A model generated the notes under the pieces. That model was given only the letters and a program-made list of their open reading frames with translations, was not told where the DNA came from and made no database searches. Below, in pieces: positions 52,252 to 60,839 of a DNA stretch of 64,000 nt. Every line of letters starts with the position of its first letter. Position 1 is the first letter of the stretch. The position numbers and the translations under genes are program-made. This DNA is from Nevskia sp. (lineage in GTDB: Bacteria > Pseudomonadota > Gammaproteobacteria > Nevskiales > Nevskiaceae), in NCBI GenBank assembly GCA_023229645.1, contig JALNYU010000007.1, positions 1 to 64,000 on the forward strand, in the 5' to 3' direction.

Positions 52252-53442
52252 ATGGCCACAGAAAAATCAAATAATCCAATGACTTCAGAAAATCGTGCAG
52301 GCTTCGCAACGCGCGTCATTCATGCCGGGCAAAGCCCAGACCCGAGCACCGGCGCGATCATGCCGCCGATCTACGCCACATCGACGTACGTGCAATCCAG
52401 CCCCGGCGTGCACCAGGGCTACGAGTATTCGCGCAGCCAGAACCCGACGCGCTTCGCTTACGAACGCTGCGTCGCAGATTTGGAAAGCGGCACACGCGGC
52501 TTCGCCTTTGCATCCGGCTTGGCGGCAACATCAACGATCTTAGATCTGCTGGAACCCGGTGCCCATGTCATCGCCAGCGACGACGTTTATGGTGGTACGT
52601 ATCGTTTGTTTGCCCGGGTGCGGGCAAAGTCGGCTGGGCTGACGTTCAGCCATGTCGATATGACCAAGCCTGAGAACATCGAAGCCGCGATCACGCCGCA
52701 AACGCGAATGATCTGGGTGGAAACGCCGACCAATCCGACGCTGAAACTGGCTGATCTCGCCGCCATTGCGGCGATTGCCAAACGTCACGGCGTGTTGGCC
52801 GCGGCCGATAACACCTTCGCCAGCCCGTATGTGCAGCGGCCGCTGGAACTGGGTTTCGATCTGGTCATGCATTCAGCGACCAAATACTTGAACGGCCATT
52901 CCGACATGGTCGGCGGCATCGCCGTCGTTGGCAATAATGCCGAGCTGGCGGAAAAGCTCGCGTTTCTGCAGAACGCCGTCGGCGCGGTAGCCGGGCCGTT
53001 TGATGCCTTCCTTGCGCTGCGCGGCGTAAAAACACTGGCGCTGCGCATGCAGCGACATTGCGAAAACGCGCTGGCGCTGGCGCAGTGGCTGGAAAACCAC
53101 GAGAAAGTGGCGCGCGTCTACTACCCGGGCCTGGCCTCGCACCCGCAGCACGCGCTGGCACAAACGCAAATGCGCGGCGGCTTCGGCGGCATGATTTCGA
53201 TCGAGCTGAAAGGCGGCTTAGCCGAGGCGCAGCGCTTTCTCGAACGCTGCCAGATCTTCGCGCTGGCCGAGAGCTTGGGCGGCGTCGAAAGTTTGATCGA
53301 ACATCCGGCGCTGATGACGCACGCCAGCATCCCGGCCGAAATCCGCGCCACGCTCGGCATCGGCGACACCTTGTGCCGGCTTTCGGTCGGGGTCGAAGAC
53401 CTCGTCGATCTAAAAGCGGATCTCGATCAGGCGCTGCGTTGA
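52252..53442 (+). CDS. Cystathionine gamma-synthase / lyase family PLP enzyme
   Basis: A 396-residue Cys/Met-metabolism PLP enzyme. The PLP lysine is K211 in MHSATKYLNGHSD; 'YEYSRSQNPTRFAYERCVADLESG' and 'VESLIEHPALMTHASIP' are family blocks. It makes or splits cystathionine; synthase and lyase cannot be told apart from sequence alone. The ATG at 52252 is used, and an ATG nine codons later is possible; neither has a good ribosome site. Met or Cys genes are not adjacent. Confidence 0.92.
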   Translation: MATEKSNNPMTSENRAGFATRVIHAGQSPDPSTGAIMPPIYATSTYVQSSPGVHQGYEYSRSQNPTRFAYERCVADLESGTRGFAFASGLAATSTILDLLEPGAHVIASDDVYGGTYRLFARVRAKSAGLTFSHVDMTKPENIEAAITPQTRMIWVETPTNPTLKLADLAAIAAIAKRHGVLAAADNTFASPYVQRPLELGFDLVMHSATKYLNGHSDMVGGIAVVGNNAELAEKLAFLQNAVGAVAGPFDAFLALRGVKTLALRMQRHCENALALAQWLENHEKVARVYYPGLASHPQHALAQTQMRGGFGGMISIELKGGLAEAQRFLERCQIFALAESLGGVESLIEHPALMTHASIPAEIRATLGIGDTLCRLSVGVEDLVDLKADLDQALR

Positions 53443-53491
53443 AAATGCGCGCCGCGCCCTGATAGTTAGCGTCTAAATTTTAGGAATCGCC

Positions 53492-53842
53492 ATGACCAAT
53501 ACCTCCCCCAAACTCAGCGAACGGCGCTGCGTGCCGTGCGAAGGCGGCACCAAGCCGCTAAGCACCGATGAAGCGCAAACCTTGCTCGCCAAACTCGGCG
53601 ATCACTGGCGCTTGAGCGCCGATGGCAAGCAGATCACCGGCACGTTCGAGTTCAAGAACTATTTCCGCACGTTGGCGTTCGTCAACGCGGTGTCTTATAT
53701 CGCGATCAACGAAGATCACCATCCGGACATCAGCTTCAGCTACAAGCTCTGCAGCGTATTGTTTTGGACGCACGCGATCAACGGCTTGTCGGAGAACGAC
53801 TTCATCTGCGCCGCGAAAGTTGACGCACTGCTGAATAATTGA
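53492..53842 (+). CDS. phhB: 4a-hydroxytetrahydrobiopterin dehydratase
   Basis: A 116-residue pterin-4a-carbinolamine dehydratase that recycles the cofactor of phenylalanine hydroxylase. The active-site His pair is in 'INEDHHPDISFSY', and 'LTENDF'-like 'LSENDFICAAKVD' closes the fold. No phhA is adjacent in the window. Confidence 0.95.
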   Translation: MTNTSPKLSERRCVPCEGGTKPLSTDEAQTLLAKLGDHWRLSADGKQITGTFEFKNYFRTLAFVNAVSYIAINEDHHPDISFSYKLCSVLFWTHAINGLSENDFICAAKVDALLNN

Positions 53843-53925
53843 GTCGGCATGCACGCGTTGATCTACACGGCTGGCACGCAGTCGTCCGGCACTAGCCCGC
53901 TCAGGCTTAAGGCACGGAGTCGTTA

Positions 53926-54396
53926 ATGTCGCCGGATTCAACGCCGCCGGCCGTGCGCTGGCAGTTATTCCGCTGGAACGAGTGGAATAACGATCAGCTC
54001 TATGCTGCGCTACGGTTACGCAGTCAGATCTTTGTCGTCGAGCAAAACTGCGTGTTTCCAGACATGGATGGCTTAGATCCTGACTGCGAGCACTTCTGCG
54101 GCTACGCTGAAGACGGAACGCTGCTGGCGTATACGCGCCTGCTGCGGCCCGGCCTGAAATACCCGGAAGCCTCGATCGGCCGTGTTGTCGTTGCCGACGC
54201 GGCGCGCGGCACGCAGCTCGGCCGCGCCTTAATGCAGGAAAGCATCGCGATCTGCCGCCAGCGTTATCCGCAGGCGCCGATCTTGATTGGTGCCCAGCAC
54301 CGGTTGGAGCGCTTTTACGCCAGCCTCGGCTTTATTACCCAGACCGAGCCGTATCTCGAAGACGGCATCTGGCACGTGGATATGCTGCTCGCGTAG
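53926..54396 (+). CDS. elaA: ElaA-type GNAT acetyltransferase
   Basis: A 156-residue N-acetyltransferase. 'LYAALRLRSQIFVVEQNCVFPDMDGLD' is the ElaA entry block and 'IGRVVVADAARGTQLGRALM' the acetyl-CoA loop. The substrate is unknown. It stands alone between phhB and gspA. Confidence 0.93.
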   Translation: MSPDSTPPAVRWQLFRWNEWNNDQLYAALRLRSQIFVVEQNCVFPDMDGLDPDCEHFCGYAEDGTLLAYTRLLRPGLKYPEASIGRVVVADAARGTQLGRALMQESIAICRQRYPQAPILIGAQHRLERFYASLGFITQTEPYLEDGIWHVDMLLA

Positions 54397-54480
54397 GCTG
54401 AGATCATCGCACGGGGCTCGGCGCGGGCATCGGGTTCGTTATACTCGTAAGCTCTGCTGACAAACGCCTGCCGCCAACCC

Positions 54481-56181
54481 TTGTACGCCGCGCACTACCA
54501 CCTCCGCGAACCCCCGTTTTCGATCGCGCCTGACCCCGCATTTTTGTATCTGAGTGCGCGCCATCAGGAAGCGCTCGGGCATCTGCTGTACGGCACCGGC
54601 CAGTACGGCGGCTTTGTCCAGCTGACGGGCGAAGTCGGCACCGGCAAAACCACGATCATCCGCACGTTGTTGTCGCAGAAGCTAGCGAACGTCGACATCG
54701 CGATGATCCACAACCCGCGCCAGAGCGAGTTGGAGTTTGTGGCCTCGATCTGCGACGAACTCGGCGTTGCCTATCCGCCGGAAGCCGTGCAGCCCGGCGG
54801 TTCGATCAAAACGCTGGTCGATGCGCTGAACGAGCATTTGCTGAAATCCCACGCGGCCGGCCGGCGCACCGTGCTGATCATCGACGAAGCGCAGAATCTG
54901 CCGCAGTCGGTGCTCGAGCAGGTGCGGCTGCTGACCAATCTGGAAACGAATAAAGAGAAGCTTCTGCGCATCATGTTGATCGGCCAGCCGGAACTCACCG
55001 AACTGCTCGGCCGTGCCGATTTACGCCAACTCAGCAGCCGCATCACCGCGCGCTTTCATTTAACGCCGCTGACGCTAGCCGAAACCATGCGCTACATCGG
55101 CCACCGGCTGCACGTCGCTGGCGGCGCAGCAGACTTATTTTCAGAAGCGGCGATGTACCGCGTGCATCGCTACGCGCGCGGCATTCCGCGGCAGATCAAC
55201 ATCATCTGTGACCGCTCGCTGCTCGGCGCCTACGCCAAGGGTTACCGCGCGGTGACGCCGGCGATTGTCGATCAAGCCGCAGTCGAAGTATTTGGCGCGG
55301 CGGTGCAGAAAAAAGTCAGCGCGTGGCAGGGCTTCAGCCAGCTGTTCAGCAAGAAACTACCGTTGTCGTGGGTTGAAGGCGCGCTCGCCGTCGCGGCGCT
55401 GGTGATCGCTGGCGTTTTGCTGAATCAAGCGCTGAATAATCGCGCCGCGATTACCGCCGCAGCGCCTGCGCCAACGCCGCCAGTTGCGGCGCCAGCCGTG
55501 GAAGCGGCGGTGACGCCGCCAGCCAGCGCCGAGCCACGAATCGACGATAGCGGCCCGCCGCTTGATGCTGGTGTTGGCGCGCTACGGGCATCGGCGCAGC
55601 CACTCGCCAATGTCATGGAAACGCTGATCGGCCTTTGGCAGCCGCAGCTTGACATCCCGCGCGGCGAAAATGTTTGCGCTGCGCTTAGCCGTAGCAAACT
55701 CGAGTGCTACAAGGGTTATGCAAACTGGGACGATCTCCGGCATATGAACCGGCCGGCGATTTTGACGCTGACGCAAGATGATGGCCGCCAGCAATTCGTG
55801 CTACTGCGGCAGCTGGCCGGCGATGCCGTACAACTACAGACCGCCAGCGGTGCGCTACGCATGCCGTTGCAGCGTATCGACCCCCTCTGGAACGGCCAGT
55901 TTCTGCTGCTTTGGGAGCCCGAAATTCCGGTTAAGGAAATCGGGCCGAAGTCGACCGGTGACGCCATCACTTGGCTCCGTATCGCGTTGGCGAAATCAGA
56001 GGGTAAAAAACTCAGTGGCCCGCTACCGACCAACTTCGGACCGGAACTGCGGGCGCAGCTCATCCGCTTCCAAGCCGCACGCGGGCTCGACGCCACCGGC
56101 TTCGCCGATACGCGAACCTTGATCGCATTGTCAGACGTCTCGCGCCGCACTGATACGCCGACGTTAGAGGTCACGCCATGA
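54481..56181 (+). CDS. gspA: General secretion pathway ATPase ExeA/GspA
   Basis: A 566-residue protein helping type II secretin insertion through peptidoglycan. Cytoplasmic AAA domain with Walker A GEVGTGKTT (about 50-58) and Walker B VLIIDEAQ; transmembrane helix about 300-318; periplasmic Pro/Ala linker; C-terminal peptidoglycan-binding domain ('LRAQLIRFQAARGLDATGFADTRTLIAL'). TTG is the apparent start. TATACT at 54440-54445 is a possible -10. Overlaps gspB by ATGA. Confidence 0.93.
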   Translation: MYAAHYHLREPPFSIAPDPAFLYLSARHQEALGHLLYGTGQYGGFVQLTGEVGTGKTTIIRTLLSQKLANVDIAMIHNPRQSELEFVASICDELGVAYPPEAVQPGGSIKTLVDALNEHLLKSHAAGRRTVLIIDEAQNLPQSVLEQVRLLTNLETNKEKLLRIMLIGQPELTELLGRADLRQLSSRITARFHLTPLTLAETMRYIGHRLHVAGGAADLFSEAAMYRVHRYARGIPRQINIICDRSLLGAYAKGYRAVTPAIVDQAAVEVFGAAVQKKVSAWQGFSQLFSKKLPLSWVEGALAVAALVIAGVLLNQALNNRAAITAAAPAPTPPVAAPAVEAAVTPPASAEPRIDDSGPPLDAGVGALRASAQPLANVMETLIGLWQPQLDIPRGENVCAALSRSKLECYKGYANWDDLRHMNRPAILTLTQDDGRQQFVLLRQLAGDAVQLQTASGALRMPLQRIDPLWNGQFLLLWEPEIPVKEIGPKSTGDAITWLRIALAKSEGKKLSGPLPTNFGPELRAQLIRFQAARGLDATGFADTRTLIALSDVSRRTDTPTLEVTP

Positions 56182-57053
56182 GCTACATCCTCGACGCGCT
56201 GAAGCGCGCCGAACGCGAGCGCACGCTCGGCCAAGCGCCGGCCGCGCTCGATGAAGTCGCGCCGCCACCGCCGGTCTATGAAGAGCGCCCCGGCCAACGC
56301 TGGCTGTTGATCGCGGCAGGGTTCGTCGTCATCGCCGCGGTCGCTGGATATGTTGGCTACAGTTTGAGCCGACCATCCGTGCCCGTCGCACCAGCGCAGG
56401 CCGTGGCCGCTCCAGCGCCACCCCCGGTCGTCGCAGCCGTTGCCGAAGCGCCGCCGAGCAATTGGAGCGAAGCCGCGTACGAGCAGGCCCGGCGCGAAGC
56501 GCGGATTCAGGACGGCTCGAACATCACTTCCCTCGACGATCTTACGGGCACGCCGCCGGCAGCCGCCGCAGAAATTGAACCCGCCCCGGCGCCCGTCGCA
56601 CCACCGCCCGCACCGGTCGCGCAACCGGCACCGGCGCCGAGCGCAGCGTTGGAATCTGCGGTAGCCGCCGATGCCGCGGTGAAGACGATCAAAATCGAGC
56701 CGCCACAAACTGCCGCGGAAGCGGCCGATGCTGCCGTGCATAACGCGCTGACAACCCCGCTCGAGCCCGCGCCACCGCGTGCCACGGCAGCCGCTCAAGA
56801 ACATGGGCAGCGCTTGGAGGCGCTGCGCCAATTTAAAGAAATGCCGCCGAATTTCCGCGCCGAGTTCCCGCCGTTAACTGTCGACGTGCACGTGTATAAC
56901 GATAATCCGCAAAGCCGCTTCGTTATCGTCAACGGCAAGCGTTATCACGAAAGCGATGCCCTCGCCGAAGGCCCGCGCATCGCCGAAATCGTCCCGGAAG
57001 GCATTGTCTTTGAATGGCATGGCGAGAAAGTGCTGTACGCGCTGAGTCGCTAA
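56178..57053 (+). CDS. gspB: General secretion pathway protein B
   Basis: A 291-residue partner of GspA. 'MSYILDALKRAERER' is the standard N-terminus; transmembrane helix about 41-62; long Pro/Ala-rich periplasmic linker (about 68-210); C-terminal GspB domain (about 220-291, 'VDVHVYNDNPQSRFVIVNGKRY'). The rest of the type II system is not in the window. Confidence 0.92.
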   Translation: MSYILDALKRAERERTLGQAPAALDEVAPPPPVYEERPGQRWLLIAAGFVVIAAVAGYVGYSLSRPSVPVAPAQAVAAPAPPPVVAAVAEAPPSNWSEAAYEQARREARIQDGSNITSLDDLTGTPPAAAAEIEPAPAPVAPPPAPVAQPAPAPSAALESAVAADAAVKTIKIEPPQTAAEAADAAVHNALTTPLEPAPPRATAAAQEHGQRLEALRQFKEMPPNFRAEFPPLTVDVHVYNDNPQSRFVIVNGKRYHESDALAEGPRIAEIVPEGIVFEWHGEKVLYALSR

Positions 57054-57076
57054 GCCAACGCCGGTCACGACTGGCC

Positions 57077-57096
57077 GTGCGGCGCCGCCGCCGCAC
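57077..57096 (+). terminator. GC hairpin after gspB
   Basis: GTGCGGC and GCCGCAC (7 bp) enclose a 6-base loop, 24 bases after the gspB stop. There is no T tract, so only a possible transcript end. Confidence 0.35.
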
Positions 57097-57146
57097 AGCG
57101 TTCACGCTAACTGCTCGGCGGCCAACGATTATCGGAGAAGCAGCCA

Positions 57147-57485
57147 ATGGGCGCGTTAGAAATCGTTCAAGCACAAGTAGCGGCTTACAACGCCCGCGAT
57201 CTGGAGCGGTTTGTCGCGCTCTATAGCGCGGACATTCGCGTTTTCCGGCCGCCAGCCACCGAACCGGCGCTAGTTGGCAAAAAAGCGTTTGCGGCGTTTT
57301 ATGCCGAACAGCGCTTCAATAAACCTGGGCTGTACGCGGAAATTCTCAGCCGCATGGTACTCGGCAATACCGTGATCGATCACGAGCGAATTTTGGGCAT
57401 CGCTGAGCAGCCGGTGGAAATTGCCGTCGTCTACGAAATCCGCAAGGGCTTGATCAGCACGGTTTGGGCGTTCGCCAAAACCTAG
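57147..57485 (+). CDS. NTF2-like (SnoaL-type) protein
   Basis: A 112-residue cone-shaped alpha+beta protein with 'VQAQVAAYNARDLERFVALYSADIRVFRP' at the start. Catalytic or carrier roles vary in this fold; no ligand is evident. GGAGAAG precedes the ATG. It is convergent with the VOC gene. Confidence 0.85.
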   Translation: MGALEIVQAQVAAYNARDLERFVALYSADIRVFRPPATEPALVGKKAFAAFYAEQRFNKPGLYAEILSRMVLGNTVIDHERILGIAEQPVEIAVVYEIRKGLISTVWAFAKT

Positions 57486-57510
57486 CGCCTAGACCGTCGC
57501 AAACGTGCCA

Positions 57511-57885
57511 TCACGGCGTCTGCGAATGCAGCGCAACGCGGTTGCCTTCGCTGTCGAGCACCACCGCGCGCCAGCCGTGCGGGCCGATTGAGTGCTTGGC
57601 CTGCAACAGGCGGCCGTTGCCGGACAACACCGCTTGGATCGCGTCGTCGAGCCGACCATCGACATTGAGATACACCAGCGGCCCGATCTTGGACGGCGCG
57701 TTATCGGCTTCTTGCGGCAGATATAAGCAGCCCCCCACTTCGCCGCCGTCATGCGGCAACAAGCCGAAGCTAAAACCGGGGCCGCCTTCTTTGGTTACGC
57801 GGTCGCCGACAACGGCGGAATAAAACGCGATGGCACGATCAAGATCGCCAACCGGAATATCAACCCAAACGATACGATTGCTCAT
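57511..57885 (-). CDS. VOC (glyoxalase/bleomycin-resistance) family protein
   Basis: A 124-residue vicinal-oxygen-chelate fold protein: 'IVWVDIPVGDLDRAIAFYSAVVGDRV' and the second half 'VYLNVDGRLDDAIQAVLSGNGRLLQ...DSEGNRVALHS'. The metal ligands are not all clear, so an enzyme or a binding protein are both possible. It lies downstream of dinB on the same strand. Confidence 0.88.
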   Translation of the reverse strand: MSNRIVWVDIPVGDLDRAIAFYSAVVGDRVTKEGGPGFSFGLLPHDGGEVGGCLYLPQEADNAPSKIGPLVYLNVDGRLDDAIQAVLSGNGRLLQAKHSIGPHGWRAVVLDSEGNRVALHSQTP

Positions 57886-57937
57886 CTATGCCTCAGTTTC
57901 AGTAGTTCAGCCGCGCCAGTGTCAACCGCCGAAAGCA

Positions 57938-57953
57938 GCGGACGCAAGTCCGC
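57938..57953 (-). terminator. Short hairpin after dinB
   Basis: GCGGAC-GCAA-GTCCGC lies just past the dinB stop codon. On the minus strand TGCTTTC follows, a weak U tract. A plausible dinB transcript end. Confidence 0.45.
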
Positions 57954-57958
57954 GGCGC

Positions 57959-59035
57959 TTAATCATCCTGCCCGAACAAACTGGCCTGCGGCCCGGCCTC
58001 ATCCGGCTCGTGAAAATTATGCAGGCCGACGCCGACAAGGCGATAGCGGGTTTCCGGGCCCAGGGCCACGCGCTCGCATAGGCTTTGTGCAATCCGCGTG
58101 AGTTCTGCGGCCGAATCCGGCGGCGTATTCGGGGTGTAGCTGCGGGTAAGGTTGCGAAAATCGCTGGTTTTGAGCTTTAGCACCACGGTGCGCCCGGTGC
58201 GCGCCGTCTTACCGGCGGCGGTCCAAGTTTTCTCGGCAAGGCGGGTAATTGTCGGCGCCAGGGCGGATAGCGGGACATCAGTAGCGAAAGTATCTTCGGC
58301 AGAAATCGACTGCGTTGGCCGGTCCGGCTGCACCGGGCGTTCGTCGATGCCGCGCGCGAGTTCAAACAAGCGCTGGCCGTAGCGGCCGAAACGCTGTTCC
58401 AACTGCAGCAACGGCAAACCTTGAAGGTCGGCGACCGTTTCAACGCCGAGTTCGGCCAAACGCGCCTGCGTCACCTTGCCGACGCCGGGTAGCCGTGCCA
58501 CCGGCAACGCCGGCATGAACGCTTCGATATCGCGCGGACGGATCACGAACAAGCCATCTGGCTTGCGCCAGTCAGACGCGATCTTCGCCAGGAATTTATT
58601 CGGCGCCACGCCGGCAGACGCCGTCAGCGCAAGACGCTCGCGGATCTCGGCCCGAATTGCTTCGGCAATCGCCGTCGCAGAATCCAGCCCGGAGCGGCTT
58701 TCAGTGACGTCGAGATACGCCTCATCGAGCGACAACGGCTCCATCAGCTCGGTATGTTTAAGGAAAATCTCCCGCACCGCCCGCGATACCGCGCGATAGC
58801 GGGCAAAATCCGGCGGCACGAACACCGCCTGCGGGCACAGCCGCTCGGCCCGCACCGCTGGCATCGCCGAGCGCACGCCAAACCGCCGCGCCTCGTACGA
58901 AGCCGCACACACGACGGACCGCGCGCCACGCCACGCCACGACCACCGGCTTGCCGCGCAAGCTCGGCTCGTCGCGCTGCTCCACCGACGCGTAAAACGCA
59001 TCCATATCGACGTGTACGATTTTGCGGGTGATCAT
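57959..59035 (-). CDS. dinB: DNA polymerase IV (Y family)
   Basis: A 358-residue translesion polymerase. 'HVDMDAFYASVEQRDEPSLRGKP' carries the first metal aspartate and steric gate; 'PLSLDEAYLDVTESR' the second acidic pair. Little finger domain complete; the C-terminus ends 'EAGPQASLFGQDD', a sliding-clamp-type QxxLF motif. No LexA box is visible upstream. Confidence 0.97.
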   Translation of the reverse strand: MITRKIVHVDMDAFYASVEQRDEPSLRGKPVVVAWRGARSVVCAASYEARRFGVRSAMPAVRAERLCPQAVFVPPDFARYRAVSRAVREIFLKHTELMEPLSLDEAYLDVTESRSGLDSATAIAEAIRAEIRERLALTASAGVAPNKFLAKIASDWRKPDGLFVIRPRDIEAFMPALPVARLPGVGKVTQARLAELGVETVADLQGLPLLQLEQRFGRYGQRLFELARGIDERPVQPDRPTQSISAEDTFATDVPLSALAPTITRLAEKTWTAAGKTARTGRTVVLKLKTSDFRNLTRSYTPNTPPDSAAELTRIAQSLCERVALGPETRYRLVGVGLHNFHEPDEAGPQASLFGQDD

Positions 59036-59307
59036 CGCCGAGCAGCCTACCGATTCTCGGCGCGGACCGCGACTAACAATTCAGCATCGCCGATTGCCGG
59101 ATCGATGCGGCCCAAATTAGACCATCAGCTGAAACGTTGGGCCTTCTTATAAGCCTATGAATACTTGTGACTTTCCAGCCTTGTATTGGAATCAATGCAG
59201 CGGCTGAACAACGGCGGTCGAACGCCCATTGTCATACTGGCCACCTGTCGCGCCAGCAGCGAATCGGCCAAGCCGATCACTCGGAATCAGATACCGGAAT
59301 TGCCCTG

Positions 59308-59643
59308 CTAGCTTTTCGTATCCAGCAGCGAGCCGAGCAGACTATCCGCGGTTTTTACAACTTTGGCCGACGCCTGAAAGCTGGCTTTATAAACCACTAA
59401 ATTGACCAGCTCGTTGGTCAAATCGGTGCCGCTGGGCGCGGTTGGATCAGAACGGCTGCCCGCTCCGGCCGAACTACCGGAAACGGTAACACCGCTCCCC
59501 ACCGGCGTGCTTTCACGAAACTGCGCCGTCTGCGGTCGAAAGCCCGCCGTGTTGCTGTTCGCAACATTATTGGCCGTGATATCCACAGCCCGCTGAAACG
59601 ACTGCAAACCCGACAACCCGGTTCCTAGCGCAGAAATAGCCAC
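59308..59643 (-). CDS. Small flagellar basal-body rod-like protein
   Basis: A 111-residue protein consisting of an N-terminal rod motif ('LGTGLSGLQSFQRAVDITANNVANSNTAGFRPQ', about 6-38) joined through a Gly/Ser-rich middle to the C-terminal rod motif ('LTNELVNLVVYKASFQASAKVVKTADSLLGSLLD'). It thus resembles a FlgB/FlgC/FlgG protein without its core. TGGAGGG precedes the GTG start. No other flagellar gene is near. It may be a real small rod component or an orphan. Confidence 0.85.
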   Translation of the reverse strand: MAISALGTGLSGLQSFQRAVDITANNVANSNTAGFRPQTAQFRESTPVGSGVTVSGSSAGAGSRSDPTAPSGTDLTNELVNLVVYKASFQASAKVVKTADSLLGSLLDTKS

Positions 59644-60400
59644 GGAACACCCTCCAAAAAAGCAATGCCGTTAGTGTATTTAGTCTACACCCGCGCGCCA
59701 CATCCGGCGAAGCGCCTGACGAATGGGCCGTGACTGCGGCGGAGACAATCAAAATTCCAGGCTCGGATTACGGTTCCTCCAGCAGAATTCGCGGCAAGGC
59801 TCAAATCTACTTTCAAACTCGGCGTCGCAGCCTAGTAATTAACGATCCGAAGTTCCCTGCTAGGCCAAATGCGACAGCTGGAAGCATCATGCGCGCAACC
59901 TGACTGCACTTTGCAGCATCGCCTCTTGAATCAGCCGGCCCCGGTCGCCACAGCTCCGGAAAATTCAGCGCCAACCGGGGGCGATGCCAGCGCTGAACGC
60001 TTACGCAGCAGAGTGTCTCAATCCGATCCGAACAGAGCTGCGCAACCTTGGGGCCATCGGAGGGCTTCATTTCGTTTGCGCTCCTTTAACGGAAGTCCAG
60101 GCAGTCCAGCTTACCTAGACCGAAAAGACAGGAACCCGCAGGGGACGTTTCCATTTATTCACGGCTATTTCGCCCCCAGAATGTCCATTCTATCTGACGA
60201 GAGATCATTTCTATTGCCTATATACTTCCTTACGTCGGCTGCCATAATTTGGTCCGGATCTAGGTATGTTAAAAGAGCAATTTTTTTAAGTGTTAACAGC
60301 CCCTAGGTCAATACAGGCAATTAAGTTTCTGAATTGATAGTCAGGGAACTCCAGAAGCTACCCAGCCCACGAAGGCACTGAGGGCAGCAAGCCTAGCGAT
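59644..60400. other. Gene-poor region between flagellar-like gene and RHS locus
   Basis: 757 bases without a supportable gene. Open frames here (for example 59869-60306 on the plus strand) show no protein-like pattern or start signal. AT content rises after about 60180. A stretch near 60140-60160 (GGGGACGTTTCCATTTATTC) is of a kind I associate with debris near transposable elements, but this is uncertain. Probably a decayed accessory segment bordering the RHS genes. Confidence 0.4.
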
Positions 60401-60829
60401 TCAGCTTGCTCGAAGCGCCGCTAGTAAATCATCTTCGGTTTCAATTTCGCTGCAAATGCATACAAGGGTGCATCCATAAGATGGATTTACCCTTGCGACG
60501 ACGCGATCTTCTCGTATGAGCCGCTCCATCGTTTTCTGCAAAAAAACGCTCATGCTCGGCTCAAGTCCATACGCATAGGCAACATCTTCTAGGTTGATGC
60601 TAGCGCCGGATGTCACCGTGACATCGAGAATGGTATTCCCTTGCCTAAAATCGTCAGCACGCAATCGCTCTACCCCCTGGAAAACAAGGCAGTACTTGAT
60701 GCCGTTGTTAGTCTCGATAGGCATTAATAGCCTGCAGTTGGGCGCCAAAAGCAATCCCTGACTCTTGGCGTCATGCAGCGCAGGTCGCGTGATTTCGCCT
60801 GCGTCAGAAATGGCAATCGGCTGCGTCAT
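60401..60829 (-). CDS. Candidate immunity protein for the RHS tip
   Basis: A 142-residue soluble, acidic protein of unknown family, starting 10 bases after the RHS stop on the same strand. It reads as mixed alpha/beta with 'NNGIKYCLVFQGVERL' and a Cys-containing 'SYGCTLVCICSE' near the C-terminus. The location directly behind an RHS gene is where cognate immunity genes sit. Base composition is less GC-rich than the core genes. Function is inferred from context only. Confidence 0.55.
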   Translation of the reverse strand: MTQPIAISDAGEITRPALHDAKSQGLLLAPNCRLLMPIETNNGIKYCLVFQGVERLRADDFRQGNTILDVTVTSGASINLEDVAYAYGLEPSMSVFLQKTMERLIREDRVVARVNPSYGCTLVCICSEIETEDDLLAALRAS

Positions 60830-60839
60830 GCGATATTTC

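Noticed and set aside
59036..59307. LexA/SOS box for dinB
   Set aside because: I looked for a CTGT-N8-ACAG-type palindrome in the region upstream of dinB and found none, so SOS control is not claimed.
59869..60306. A 145-codon plus-strand open frame in the gene-poor strip
   Set aside because: The composition is not protein-like, there is no ribosome site, and no family resemblance was recognised.
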